A stretch of DNA of 29,249 nt, taken from IMG/VR virus record IMGVR_UViG_3300030329_002712, positions 1 through 29,249 of that record, one strand, 5' to 3'. The DNA comes from a virus. Both the position numbers and the translations under genes were made by a program. The notes under the pieces were generated by a model that was given only the letters and a program-made list of their open reading frames with translations, had not been told where the DNA came from and did not search any database. Below, one piece after another: positions 14,564-20,656 of the stretch. The stretch's first letter is position 1, and each line of letters starts with the position of its first letter.

Positions 14564-14590
14564 TGAGAGAAACAAAGGAGAGAGAAAATG
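14564..14590 (+). repeat. Leader / ribosome-site cassette, copy 1
   Basis: 27 bases ending in the start ATG and containing AAAGGAGAGAG. The identical 27 bases precede the gene at 14915; shorter copies end at 15078 (14 bases) and 15339 (20 bases). The repeat provides a strong Shine-Dalgarno at the same spacing each time. Confidence 0.8.
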
Positions 14591-14830
14591 TACAAAATAA
14601 TTGAAAACTTTTTTCCAGGCGAAGGCGCAACGATTAGCACGTTATATCGTGATGGGATTGTCACCGCCGCCCATGCGCTGAAAATTGCCGACCTCAAAAA
14701 TCAAGAGGCCGCCGCTGTAAGAATTGACGCGTGGTACGAAGTAATTGATGCGGATGGCAAGGAAGTGAGGAAGGTCGTAAACGAAAAGTATGATGCATCA
14801 GAGCCTGATTATAATGAAATCCCATTTTAA
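14588..14830 (+). CDS. Small protein with SSB-like C-terminal tail
   Basis: 80 residues, first gene after attP, with a strong AAGGAG ribosome site. The N terminus reads MYKIIENFFPGEG. The middle is helical and Ala-rich (HALKIADLKNQEAAAVRIDAW), then a beta hairpin (YEVIDADGKEVRKVV). It ends in an acidic tail DASEPDYNEIPF. Bacterial SSB proteins end D-D-D-I-P-F, the peptide that recruits DNA-repair and replication proteins, so this tail may mimic it. No family is recognised. Its position makes it an early or lysogenic-phase gene sharing a promoter with integrase. Confidence 0.7.
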   Translation: MYKIIENFFPGEGATISTLYRDGIVTAAHALKIADLKNQEAAAVRIDAWYEVIDADGKEVRKVVNEKYDASEPDYNEIPF

Positions 14831-14858
14831 CCAAATCCCCCTAGCGATGTATCGCCGC

Positions 14859-14884
14859 AAGCCCCGACCACCAGCGCGGGGCTT
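14859..14884 (+). promoter_or_regulatory. Hairpin between early genes (attenuator-like)
   Basis: Perfect eight-pair stem AAGCCCCG / CGGGGCTT with a ten-base loop, in the gap between two small genes. No T tract follows, so it is not a standard terminator. It could be an mRNA processing or attenuation element upstream of the second ribosome-site cassette. Confidence 0.4.
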
Positions 14885-14890
14885 AAAGCG

Positions 14891-14917
14891 TGAGAGAAAC
14901 AAAGGAGAGAGAAAATG
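14891..14917 (+). repeat. Leader / ribosome-site cassette, copy 2
   Basis: Exact 27-base copy of 14564-14590, again ending at an ATG. The surrounding coding sequences are unrelated, so the leader was duplicated on its own or the genes were exchanged around it. Confidence 0.8.
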
Positions 14918-15079
14918 GCTAACCTAATTCACGAACCAAAACAATATGTCAGCAAATACGAACACGTTCTAACTGTTGATGCATTCAATGAGGCAATTGA
15001 AAATGACAGCCTGCCAATGGGGATGAGCATCAACTATGCACTGGAAGTCATTGCAATCTTGAAGGGAGAGAGAAAATGA
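14915..15079 (+). CDS. Small hypothetical early protein
   Basis: 54 residues starting MANLIHEPKQYVSKYEH. It is a compact helical protein (LTVDAFNEAIENDSLP, then INYALEVIAILKGERK) without Cys or membrane segments. The perfect ribosome-site cassette and the ATGA overlap with the next gene make it real despite its length. Its last codons (GGAGAGAGAAAATGA) double as the ribosome site of the next gene. Function unknown. Confidence 0.7.
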   Translation: MANLIHEPKQYVSKYEHVLTVDAFNEAIENDSLPMGMSINYALEVIAILKGERK

Positions 15080-15318
15080 GAATTTATTACGCTAGATTTC
15101 CCGATGGAACGGATGACTTTTACACTACAGTGCGCGGGGTGAAATTTCCCGAAGGAACGGAGCTTTGCGTACAAATTACCGACAGGGATGGCACTTTGAT
15201 TGACGGGCATGACATCCCCGTTGTCGGCGGCAAGGCGCAGATCAACGGGCGCGGCAAGCGTCAGGCTAAAATTCACTACGGCTACGAGCGCAGTGAGCGT
15301 ACCCCTAAATCCACATAG
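15076..15318 (+). CDS. Small hypothetical early protein
   Basis: 80 residues. Beta-rich (MRIYYARFPDGTDDFYTTVRG, TELCVQITDRDGTLIDGHD), ending in a basic tail with Lys/Arg (GRGKRQAKIHYGYERSERT). The ribosome site GGGAGAGAG is embedded in the previous gene, so translation is coupled. No family is recognised. The acidic-to-basic charge split suggests a small fold with a nucleic-acid or partner-binding tail, but that is only an impression. Confidence 0.7.
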   Translation: MRIYYARFPDGTDDFYTTVRGVKFPEGTELCVQITDRDGTLIDGHDIPVVGGKAQINGRGKRQAKIHYGYERSERTPKST

Positions 15319-15319
15319 G

Positions 15320-15339
15320 AACAAAGGAGAGAGAAAATG
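15320..15339 (+). repeat. Leader / ribosome-site cassette, copy 3 (20 bases)
   Basis: Shares the last 20 bases of the cassette through the ATG of the next gene. Together with copies ending at 14590, 14917 and 15078, four early genes have nearly identical initiation regions. Confidence 0.75.
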
Positions 15340-15597
15340 ACCGAAGCTATTAAAATTCCAAAGCGTTACTATGACGATCATGTAGAGTGCGATTGCATTG
15401 CACCTAAAATTATTCGGCAAACTAAACAGCATTATTTTATTGATCCAACTGAAAACGATGAAATGGCTGAATTTCGTAGTCGCTTAGATTTGTATGCTAA
15501 CAGTCATTGCACACAGGATTATTGGGAATCATGCAGAGGCATTGTTATGTCTGCACAAGCCACATTAGTCGCGTTAAATAAATCAAGTGGAGAGTGA
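15337..15597 (+). CDS. Small hypothetical early protein, Cys-containing
   Basis: 86 residues from an ATG in the third leader cassette. The N-terminal part is polar with a C-D-C motif near residue 19 (HVECDCIAPKIIRQTKQHYF). It continues with a helical part containing two more Cys (SHCTQDYWESCRGIVMSAQATLVAL). Four Cys could bind a metal, but the spacing does not match a standard ribbon. No family is recognised. It lies in the accessory block between attP and integrase. Confidence 0.65.
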   Translation: MTEAIKIPKRYYDDHVECDCIAPKIIRQTKQHYFIDPTENDEMAEFRSRLDLYANSHCTQDYWESCRGIVMSAQATLVALNKSSGE

Positions 15598-15599
15598 AA

Positions 15600-15656
15600 A
15601 TGACGACACTAACAATCATTCTAATCGCATCATCAATTTTCGCTTTGATATTTTAG
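15600..15656 (+). CDS. 18-residue hydrophobic membrane peptide
   Basis: MTTLTIILIASSIFALIF, a near-complete single TM helix. It begins two bases after the previous stop with GGAGAG seven bases upstream and is followed after eight bases by the next start. Comparable tiny membrane peptides exist in phages and bacteria. It could alternatively be a spacer translated by chance; the good ribosome site and pure hydrophobic composition are the only support. Confidence 0.4.
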   Translation: MTTLTIILIASSIFALIF

Positions 15657-15664
15657 GGGGAGTT

Positions 15665-15949
15665 ATGACTAAAATTAGACCAATCGTAAGAGCCGCATAC
15701 AAAGTCGATGAACTTCTCTATCAGTTTTATGACATCGACATTCCAGATGGTTACTTAGAAACAGCGTCAATCGAAGAAGTTAATGAAAAATACAACGACT
15801 CTTATTTAGTGGGCGAGGCAAAGAACCGGCTTTCGATAGTTCAAGATCAACTAGACTCCATTTCTAAAGAAGGTTCGCCCGAAGATTGGAAAGTTTTTAA
15901 TCGTGATAAGCGTCAACTTACCTCGTTCATCAACAAGTGGGGGGAGTGA
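15665..15949 (+). CDS. Small hypothetical protein upstream of integrase
   Basis: 94 residues from ATG 15665, which follows GGGGGAG; an upstream in-frame GTG lies in the previous gene. It is a helical, acidic protein (VDELLYQFYDIDIPDGYLE, EVNEKYNDSYLVGEAKNRL, QDQLDSIS), ending FNRDKRQLTSFINKWGE. Its stop overlaps the integrase start (TGATG). No family is recognised. Tight coupling to int suggests co-expression with recombination functions. Confidence 0.65.
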   Translation: MTKIRPIVRAAYKVDELLYQFYDIDIPDGYLETASIEEVNEKYNDSYLVGEAKNRLSIVQDQLDSISKEGSPEDWKVFNRDKRQLTSFINKWGE

Positions 15950-17205
15950 TGAAAGTTAGAGAGAATTTCAACAAACGCGGCAAGCTGCTTCATTTGACGG
16001 CAGACTGCCGCCCGCACGGGAGCCCGAAACGCGTCGCTAAATGTGACGGTTGTCACTGCAAAAAAGACAACTTCAAAACGAAGTGCAAGGCGCAGATGGA
16101 AGCGGAAAAAATCCTTCAGCAAGTTCGTCGCAGCGTCGAGGACACGGGGTCATTCAATGATCCTAGCAAAACGCCCATATTTCATTGCGAACAGAAAACA
16201 GCGACGACAGATGAAAACGATAACATTCGCTGTTGCGCCGTCCATCAATATTTGGAATTCGAGCAAGGCCGTATGGCGATTGGGTATCTAGGCCGTGGGC
16301 ATTTTGACAACAAAGTAACTGCACTTAATCATTTCGCCAAAATGAAAAGCTGGTTGCACGGCAAAACGTTCGCTGAAACCAAGATTGGTGATTTTGAAAC
16401 GGCGAAGATGGAACAGCATATTATTCACAAACGTTTCATGCTTGAAAAATCACCAACAACGGCATCCAAAAAAATCACCATCTTGCAGTCGTTTTGTAAG
16501 TGGGCGGTGAAGCAAGGGTATTTAAAAAGCAACCCATTGGGTGCGGAGAATATCGAATTGCCGCCCAGCGCAAAAAGGAGCAAGCGCATCGTGCGGCTCT
16601 CAAGAGAGATCGTTGATAAGATCATCAAGCATGCGGAGCCCGGTTGGCAACTGAAGATTAAGTTCGCCGCTCAAACCGGGTTACGTGCATCGGAGCAATG
16701 GGTGTTAGAATGGGACGACATCGATTTCAAAACCAATCATGTCCATGTTCGCCGCACTCGTAAAAAGGATAAAACCATCGGTGATCCGAAAACGGAATAC
16801 GGCATTAGGCGTTTGCCCATCGGTCCCGACATGGCAAGAGAATTAAAAGAGTGGAAATTGAAACAACCAGTTCAACAACGTGTAAGCTGGCGAACAAACA
16901 ATTTAGTGTTTCCGAATGCTATCGGCGGCATCCAAGACCAAGACAATGCGCTGAAGCGTCGTCTGTACCCGGCGTGTAAGGCGGCTGGTGTAGATGCGAC
17001 GCATATCGATTGGCATAGTTTGCGTCACTTCTATGCAAGCGTTTTAATCTTCAATACAAAGCTTCCATTCGGAACAATTGCAAAACGAATGGGGCATCAC
17101 GACTCGCATTTTACGTGGAAACAATACGGCATTTGGTGGGAAGAAGGCCGTAACGATGACGTTGATGAAGGCGTGGAAACGGAAAATGCGTTTCAGGTTT
17201 TGTAG
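15949..17205 (+). CDS. int: Tyrosine-type site-specific integrase
   Basis: 418 residues; ATG 15949 is preferred because GGGGGAG lies just upstream. All catalytic residues of the tyrosine recombinase family are present: Arg246 (TGLRASE), Lys281 (DPKTEYGIR), His356-x-x-Arg359 (WHSLRHFYAS), His383 (KRMGHHDSHFTW) and the nucleophile Tyr393 (KQYGIWW). A SAM-like core-binding domain spans about residues 90-205. The N terminus is unusual: a Cys-rich segment (C20, C32, C35, C37, C46) that may bind zinc and the arm sites. The enzyme should recombine the tRNA-type attP at 14.3 kb. No AP2-like arm domain was recognised. Genes on both sides share its strand. Confidence 0.95.
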   Translation: MKVRENFNKRGKLLHLTADCRPHGSPKRVAKCDGCHCKKDNFKTKCKAQMEAEKILQQVRRSVEDTGSFNDPSKTPIFHCEQKTATTDENDNIRCCAVHQYLEFEQGRMAIGYLGRGHFDNKVTALNHFAKMKSWLHGKTFAETKIGDFETAKMEQHIIHKRFMLEKSPTTASKKITILQSFCKWAVKQGYLKSNPLGAENIELPPSAKRSKRIVRLSREIVDKIIKHAEPGWQLKIKFAAQTGLRASEQWVLEWDDIDFKTNHVHVRRTRKKDKTIGDPKTEYGIRRLPIGPDMARELKEWKLKQPVQQRVSWRTNNLVFPNAIGGIQDQDNALKRRLYPACKAAGVDATHIDWHSLRHFYASVLIFNTKLPFGTIAKRMGHHDSHFTWKQYGIWWEEGRNDDVDEGVETENAFQVL

Positions 17206-17207
17206 AC

Positions 17208-17216
17208 TTATCCACA
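17208..17216 (+). promoter_or_regulatory. DnaA box
   Basis: TTATCCACA, an exact match to the bacterial DnaA consensus, three bases after the integrase stop. An exact 9-mer would occur by chance about 0.2 times in a window this size on both strands, so coincidence is possible. Confidence 0.5.
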
Positions 17217-17233
17217 ACTTTTTTGAAAATAAA

Positions 17234-17248
17234 TTTGCAAAGTGCAAA
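17234..17248 (+). promoter_or_regulatory. Palindromic operator candidate 1
   Basis: TTTGCA-AAG-TGCAAA, a 15-bp palindrome with a 3-base centre. Its partner starts 22 bases downstream, two helical turns away, on the same DNA face. Confidence 0.6.
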
Positions 17249-17255
17249 AAGATTT

Positions 17256-17270
17256 TTTGCAAACTGCAAA
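17256..17270 (+). promoter_or_regulatory. Palindromic operator candidate 2
   Basis: TTTGCA-AAC-TGCAAA, differing from the first copy only at the last centre base. It lies 16 bases before the ATG of the 178-residue gene and abuts its ribosome site, so binding would repress that gene. Confidence 0.6.
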
Positions 17271-17286
17271 AAAAAGGGAGACTAAA

Positions 17287-17823
17287 ATGGCAGAAAAAAA
17301 GAATGAAACGGACCATTCACCAAAAAATCTGGCAGCAAGAATCACCCATAAAGGTGATCTCGATTTGAATGCGGTTCGCGATGCAATCGCTGCTGTTCTA
17401 CCGCGTCGGTGGTCAGAATTTGCTCTGGCACTCGAAAAAATGCGCTTCAAAAATATGCAAACGAGTAACAGCACTATAAAAGGTTCGGTCGAGGATTGGG
17501 TGCTACGTCATACATTTGGTCGAGCGTTTTATCACTATATGTTCGTGACATATTTTACAAAAAACGTAACGCCCACTCCAAAAGGGTTTGCGAGCTTTTT
17601 TGAACATGAACCTCTAATTCATACCTATTATCGGATGTTCAATGAGTGGCGTGAACGAAATTGGTGCGACGAAGAAGGTATACCGTGCGACGATCTAATT
17701 TTGACACATGCCGAATTGACATTTGAGATCATGGAGATCGAACAGACTCAAAAGATCCTACCGCATGGTGTTTCATATTTGCAAAGCAAGCGCAATCGAA
17801 CGTCAAACGAATTTCTGTTTTGA
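17287..17823 (+). CDS. Unknown 178-residue protein in the immunity region
   Basis: Starts MAEKKNETDHSPKNLAAR after AAAGGGAG; an upstream in-frame GTG at 17242 falls in the operators. Residues 20-60 are Arg/Lys-rich helices (LDLNAVRDAIAAVLPRRW, ALALEKMRFKN). The middle is aromatic (HTFGRAFYHYMFVTYFTKN, FFEHEPLIHTYYRMFNEW), with D-D-L-I-L-T-H-A-E and a basic C terminus (SKRNRTSNEFLF). I see no HTH, nuclease or membrane signature. Palindromic operators stand on both sides. A regulator, superinfection-immunity or lysogenic-conversion function is possible; none is shown. Confidence 0.65.
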   Translation: MAEKKNETDHSPKNLAARITHKGDLDLNAVRDAIAAVLPRRWSEFALALEKMRFKNMQTSNSTIKGSVEDWVLRHTFGRAFYHYMFVTYFTKNVTPTPKGFASFFEHEPLIHTYYRMFNEWRERNWCDEEGIPCDDLILTHAELTFEIMEIEQTQKILPHGVSYLQSKRNRTSNEFLF

Positions 17824-17835
17824 TCCAGGTTTCGA

Positions 17836-17850
17836 TTTACACTATGTAAA
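17836..17850 (+). promoter_or_regulatory. Palindromic operator candidate 3
   Basis: TTTACA-CTA-TGTAAA, same architecture as the copies at 17234 and 17256 with G/A swapped symmetrically (TTTRCA-N3-TGYAAA). It is upstream of the repressor gene. Confidence 0.5.
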
Positions 17851-17867
17851 AATTTAACGCCGATTTT

Positions 17868-17882
17868 TTTGTAAAGTGCAAA
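17868..17882 (+). promoter_or_regulatory. Palindromic operator candidate 4
   Basis: TTTGTA-AAG-TGCAAA, one change from copy 1. Located 84 bases before the repressor ATG. The region after it is very AT-rich and could hold the repressor promoter. Confidence 0.5.
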
Positions 17883-17965
17883 TAAAAAAAATATTGAATA
17901 AAAAGATAATAATATGATCGTAATGCATGTCTAAAAATCTTGTGTAAATAGATAGGACGTGCATT

Positions 17966-18634
17966 ATGGGAAATTCACTAGGGAGAGATATTGTCATCGA
18001 TATAATTGTCGGTGCGATCTTAAATGAAATGCGCAAAAACCGTATCAAGATTTTACTTGCGGAACATAGTATATCCGCAAAAGACTTAGCTTTAAAAATC
18101 GGTAAAGAAGCACAGACGTTAAGGCGTTATGTGCGCCATGAAGCTGAACCGCGTCTGGAAATGGCAAATGCAATCGCAGAGGCGCTTGGCGTGAGCGTCG
18201 ATGAAGTGCTTGGAGTCGATGAGATTACTCAAATCAAAACTGAGAAAAATCGAATGTTGCCAGTGTACGGCGCAGCCGAAGGGGGCGAGGGTTTCGATAT
18301 TACGAACGTCACAGAGCCCATCGACGCTATTGAAGCCCCGCCTTATTTGGTGAGTAGCCCAACCGCTTACGCGGTCTATGTCGCCGGGGATTCGATGGAG
18401 CCAAGATATAATGCGGGAGAAATTTTGTTCGTCCATCCCGGCAAACCTGTTAAAGCTGGTGATTCGGTTGTTGTACAATTTTCAAATGGCGACACAAATC
18501 ACGCGATGGTAAAAACGTATAAAAAAATGGATAACGATAAAATTTATTTGTCGCAATATAATCCCCAAAAAAACCTTACGTTTCCGCGCAAAACAGTAAA
18601 AAATATTCATAAGATTGTTGGCACGGTTTATTAA
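17966..18634 (+). CDS. S24-type phage repressor (CI/LexA-like)
   Basis: 222 residues. The N-terminal HTH spans about residues 24-82 (RIKILLAEHSISAKDLALKI, TLRRYVRHEAEPRLEMANAI). A linker leads to a C-terminal peptidase S24 domain with Ser143 (VAGDSMEPRY) and Lys183 (HAMVKTYKK). The start at 17966 has AGGA nine bases upstream; an internal ATG at 18029 would begin just before the HTH. The usual Ala-Gly or Cys-Gly autocleavage pair is missing from the linker, which reads VYGAAEGGEG. The product should maintain lysogeny by binding operators; the palindromes upstream are candidates. Unlike most temperate phages the gene is on the same strand as its neighbours. Confidence 0.9.
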   Translation: MGNSLGRDIVIDIIVGAILNEMRKNRIKILLAEHSISAKDLALKIGKEAQTLRRYVRHEAEPRLEMANAIAEALGVSVDEVLGVDEITQIKTEKNRMLPVYGAAEGGEGFDITNVTEPIDAIEAPPYLVSSPTAYAVYVAGDSMEPRYNAGEILFVHPGKPVKAGDSVVVQFSNGDTNHAMVKTYKKMDNDKIYLSQYNPQKNLTFPRKTVKNIHKIVGTVY

Positions 18635-18650
18635 AAAGATAAAAAACTTA

Positions 18651-18697
18651 TTGCTTTATTAATCTTTTATAGGCTATCTAGGGTCATCAACGACCTT
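18651..18697 (+). promoter_or_regulatory. Early promoter with possible operator
   Basis: TTGCTT (18651-18656), 18-base spacer, TATCTA (18675-18680), followed at once by the imperfect dyad GGTC-N6-GACC (18682-18695). It would drive the excisionase and replication genes, and a repressor bound on the dyad would block it. The match is only moderate. Confidence 0.35.
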
Positions 18698-18708
18698 GGA
18701 GAGCCACA

Positions 18709-18846
18709 ATGGGATTCTTTAAAAGCACCCTTGAATTTCTAACCCTTCTTATTTTCATTGTCGCCGTTTTTATCGGCATGGAACTTCTGTGCATAGCTAA
18801 CGACGCGTGTTACGCGTCCTTGACGCGGCCATTTATCAATGAGTGA
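18709..18846 (+). CDS. Small single-TM membrane protein
   Basis: 45 residues with GGAG eight bases before the ATG. It starts MGFFKSTLEFLTLLIFIVAVFIGMELL; most of this is one TM helix. A short Cys-containing tail follows (CIANDACYASLTRPFINE). It is the first gene after the probable early promoter and overlaps the excisionase-like gene by 8 bases. No family is recognised. Early membrane peptides in phages often act in exclusion or in host takeover, but nothing here proves that. Confidence 0.6.
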   Translation: MGFFKSTLEFLTLLIFIVAVFIGMELLCIANDACYASLTRPFINE

Positions 18847-19033
18847 AGCAGCGTTGTTGACCGTCGATGAGGCGGCAAAAGAAATATTTACGGATGGCAA
18901 GACGCCAACGAACCGCAAGCGCATGTATAAGCTCATACACAGCGGTCAAATCGAATCGCTACAATGTGCAGAGCGGGGGCATCACTTAATTCCACGTCGC
19001 GCAATCGCCAAGCTTCGAGGCGACGATGAGTAA
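18839..19033 (+). CDS. Excisionase-like helix-turn-helix protein
   Basis: 64 residues. The pattern LLTVDEAAKEIFTDGKTPTNRKRMYKLIHSGQIESLQ, then HHLIPRRAIAKLR, matches the MerR-like winged HTH of phage excisionases and HTH_17 DNA-binding proteins: a first helix with E-A-A, a recognition part ending Y-K-L-I-x-x-G-x-I and the wing with I-P-R-x-A-I. Such proteins bend DNA at attP to direct excision or act as small regulators. It is 3.2 kb from attP, on the lytic side of the repressor, which suits an early excision function. Confidence 0.7.
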   Translation: MSEAALLTVDEAAKEIFTDGKTPTNRKRMYKLIHSGQIESLQCAERGHHLIPRRAIAKLRGDDE

Positions 19034-19445
19034 GTGCAAGACGTGTGGCGATAGTGGCTGGATTGAAACGTGCCAAAGTCACCCAGAAATGAAACAAGTA
19101 TCACCCTGCCCCAATTGCGGCTCTAACGTTATAAAAAAAGAAAAAGAATATGTGTCTGGCCGTGAGGATGCATTACGGGAAATCGCGGAAACGATCAACG
19201 GTGAGCGAGAAGAACTGTACGGTAAGGCCGTTGATAATTTCGCCAAAATAGCGGGCGGTTGGTCGCTCATTTGCGATAAAGAAATTAGCCCTATGCACGT
19301 TGCCCTGATGATGACGTGGCTGAAAATCGCACGGCTTACAAAAACCATCGACCATGATGATTCGTGGATCGACGGCGGCGGGTACATGGTTCTTGGCTAT
19401 GAAGTGGGCCAGTACATGCAAGAACTTAAAGAGATACAACAATGA
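19026..19445 (+). CDS. Zinc ribbon fused to DUF6378-like domain
   Basis: 139 residues. An N-terminal Cys-rich part (CKTCGDSGW, then SPCPNCGS) forms a probable zinc ribbon. The C-terminal domain (from about residue 45) begins with a helix ending G-E-R-E-E-L-Y-G-K-A-V-D-N-F-A-K-I-A and continues ISPMHVALMMTWLKIARL, HDDSWIDGGGYMVLG. This is the conserved core of DUF6378, a phage domain distantly reminiscent of nucleotide pyrophosphatase (MazG-like) helices. The enzyme activity is unproven. The fusion to a ribbon is less common. It overlaps both neighbours, so it is part of the early operon. Confidence 0.75.
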   Translation: MSKCKTCGDSGWIETCQSHPEMKQVSPCPNCGSNVIKKEKEYVSGREDALREIAETINGEREELYGKAVDNFAKIAGGWSLICDKEISPMHVALMMTWLKIARLTKTIDHDDSWIDGGGYMVLGYEVGQYMQELKEIQQ

Positions 19446-19630
19446 TGAGCTCTGGCGGCATCTGCATAGCTTGTAAATCGGTTGATACTGAATGGTTGAT
19501 GCAAGTTGGAAAGCAAAACGAGTATGGATGCAACGATTGTAGCACCATATGGCGACTCCCCATTCCAACGCATGAAGCGGTATATGACGATTCGCTTACA
19601 CAATACGTGGAAAAAGGAGACGAACCTTGA
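19442..19630 (+). CDS. Small zinc-ribbon protein
   Basis: 62 residues (ATGs at 19442 and 19445 are both possible). It has CIACKSVDTEW and YGCNDCSTIWRL, two C-x-x-C pairs about 20 residues apart, i.e. a compact zinc ribbon. The C terminus is acidic. Function unknown; such ribbons in phage early operons often contact nucleic acid or host RNA polymerase. Confidence 0.65.
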   Translation: MMSSGGICIACKSVDTEWLMQVGKQNEYGCNDCSTIWRLPIPTHEAVYDDSLTQYVEKGDEP

Positions 19631-19965
19631 CATCAAAGAACAAGGCGAGGGGTTACGCGCTTGAGCATGAAACTGTAGCGCATTGGAAAAAATTAGGTGC
19701 GGAGTGCAAGCGCGTATTCGCGTCGGGTGCTTACAAAGATTATCTGCCTGATGAAAAAGGCGACCTGATGTTGGCGGGTTTTATAGTCGAATGTAAAAGA
19801 AAAAAGACGGGTTTTCGCTTCCTGTATAAGTCACTGAAGCAAGACGATGTCGATATTTTGGTCATTCGTCAGGACGCGTTACCGGGGAAAACGATAGAAC
19901 GGCTATACGTCATGCCCGAAAAAACGGTTGAAGCGTTAATGCGTCAAACGGGCGTAATTAAATGA
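19627..19965 (+). CDS. Holliday-junction resolvase-like nuclease, TTG start
   Basis: 112 residues from a TTG overlapping the previous stop, with AAGGAG eight bases upstream. Motifs: K-A-R-G-Y-A-L-E13-H-E15, then DEKGD46-L and F-I-V-E55-C-K57, the E...D...ExK set of the archaeal Hjc/VRR-type PD-(D/E)XK enzymes. A Lys-rich loop follows (RKKTGFRFLYKSL). It would cut branched DNA made during recombination or replication before packaging. It neighbours the methyltransferase and the RecB-like exonuclease, which fits a DNA-processing operon. Confidence 0.75.
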   Translation: MTSKNKARGYALEHETVAHWKKLGAECKRVFASGAYKDYLPDEKGDLMLAGFIVECKRKKTGFRFLYKSLKQDDVDILVIRQDALPGKTIERLYVMPEKTVEALMRQTGVIK

Positions 19966-20507
19966 CAAAACGCGCCTATCAGAAATTTGAGCGTAACAAA
20001 CGTGATTTTTATCGTACCCCGTATAAAGCTGTAGCTCCCCTTTTACCGTTTTTAAAGCCAAACACACGTTTCCATGAGCCATGCGCGGGTGACGGTACAT
20101 TAATAAAACACCTCGAAAAGTCAGGCCACATTTGCACTTGCGCCGGGGACATTACACCCGTCGCAAATGATAATCCATTTGCTGATTGCGGCATCCAACT
20201 TCAAGACGCGTTAAATCTCAAAAAATGTAACGGTGAAATGTTCATCACTAACCCACCTTGGACGCGGAGTATTTTAGAGCCCCTTATTCAAAAATTTGTC
20301 GAGCTATCGCCCGTAACGTGGCTGTTATTCGACGCCGATTATATGCATCTAAAAAGAGCCATTCCGATGCTCAAGTTATGCCGACGCATTGTTTCAGTTG
20401 GACGTATCTCATGGTTTGGCGGCACAACTGGGTTTGATAATTGCGCTTGGTATCAATTTGCAAACTCGAACGATCAGCCCACAGAATTTTATGGGAAAGC
20501 AGCATGA
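19962..20507 (+). CDS. Orphan DNA adenine methyltransferase-like protein
   Basis: 181 residues. The SAM-binding motif I reads F-H-E-P-C-A-G-D-G-T-L near residues 37-47. The catalytic motif IV is T-N-P-P-W near residues 96-100, as in N6-adenine or N4-cytosine methylases. Upstream RDFYRTPYKAVAPLLPFL is the usual N-terminal region of this group. No restriction enzyme gene is nearby, so it is a solitary methylase, probably masking phage DNA from host enzymes or marking it for regulation. It is short, with no clear target-recognition domain. Confidence 0.85.
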   Translation: MTKRAYQKFERNKRDFYRTPYKAVAPLLPFLKPNTRFHEPCAGDGTLIKHLEKSGHICTCAGDITPVANDNPFADCGIQLQDALNLKKCNGEMFITNPPWTRSILEPLIQKFVELSPVTWLLFDADYMHLKRAIPMLKLCRRIVSVGRISWFGGTTGFDNCAWYQFANSNDQPTEFYGKAA

Positions 20508-20656
20508 GCGCAGAAATCATAGAGTGCCAATGGCTACCAAAAGATGATGATGATGCCATTGAAAAATACATTCGAGATGGTTGGGATATCCGAATTCAAG
20601 ACGATATTCATCATGGCTATCATGCCGTATTAGCGGTGCGGCGGGTTGAAGAATGA
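20504..20656 (+). CDS. Small hypothetical acidic protein
   Basis: 50 residues from ATG 20504, overlapping the methyltransferase stop (ATGA); an upstream in-frame start lies inside that gene. It reads MSAEIIECQWLPKDDDDAIE, then YIRDGWDIRIQDDIHHGYHAV, ending VRRVEE. Highly acidic centre with a beta-type end. It overlaps the next start. Function unknown. Confidence 0.65.
   Translation: MSAEIIECQWLPKDDDDAIEKYIRDGWDIRIQDDIHHGYHAVLAVRRVEE

Noticed and set aside
19962-20507. Restriction-modification system
   Set aside because: No restriction endonuclease or specificity gene is beside the methyltransferase. The neighbouring nuclease-like genes have resolvase and RecB-type motifs typical of phage recombination.
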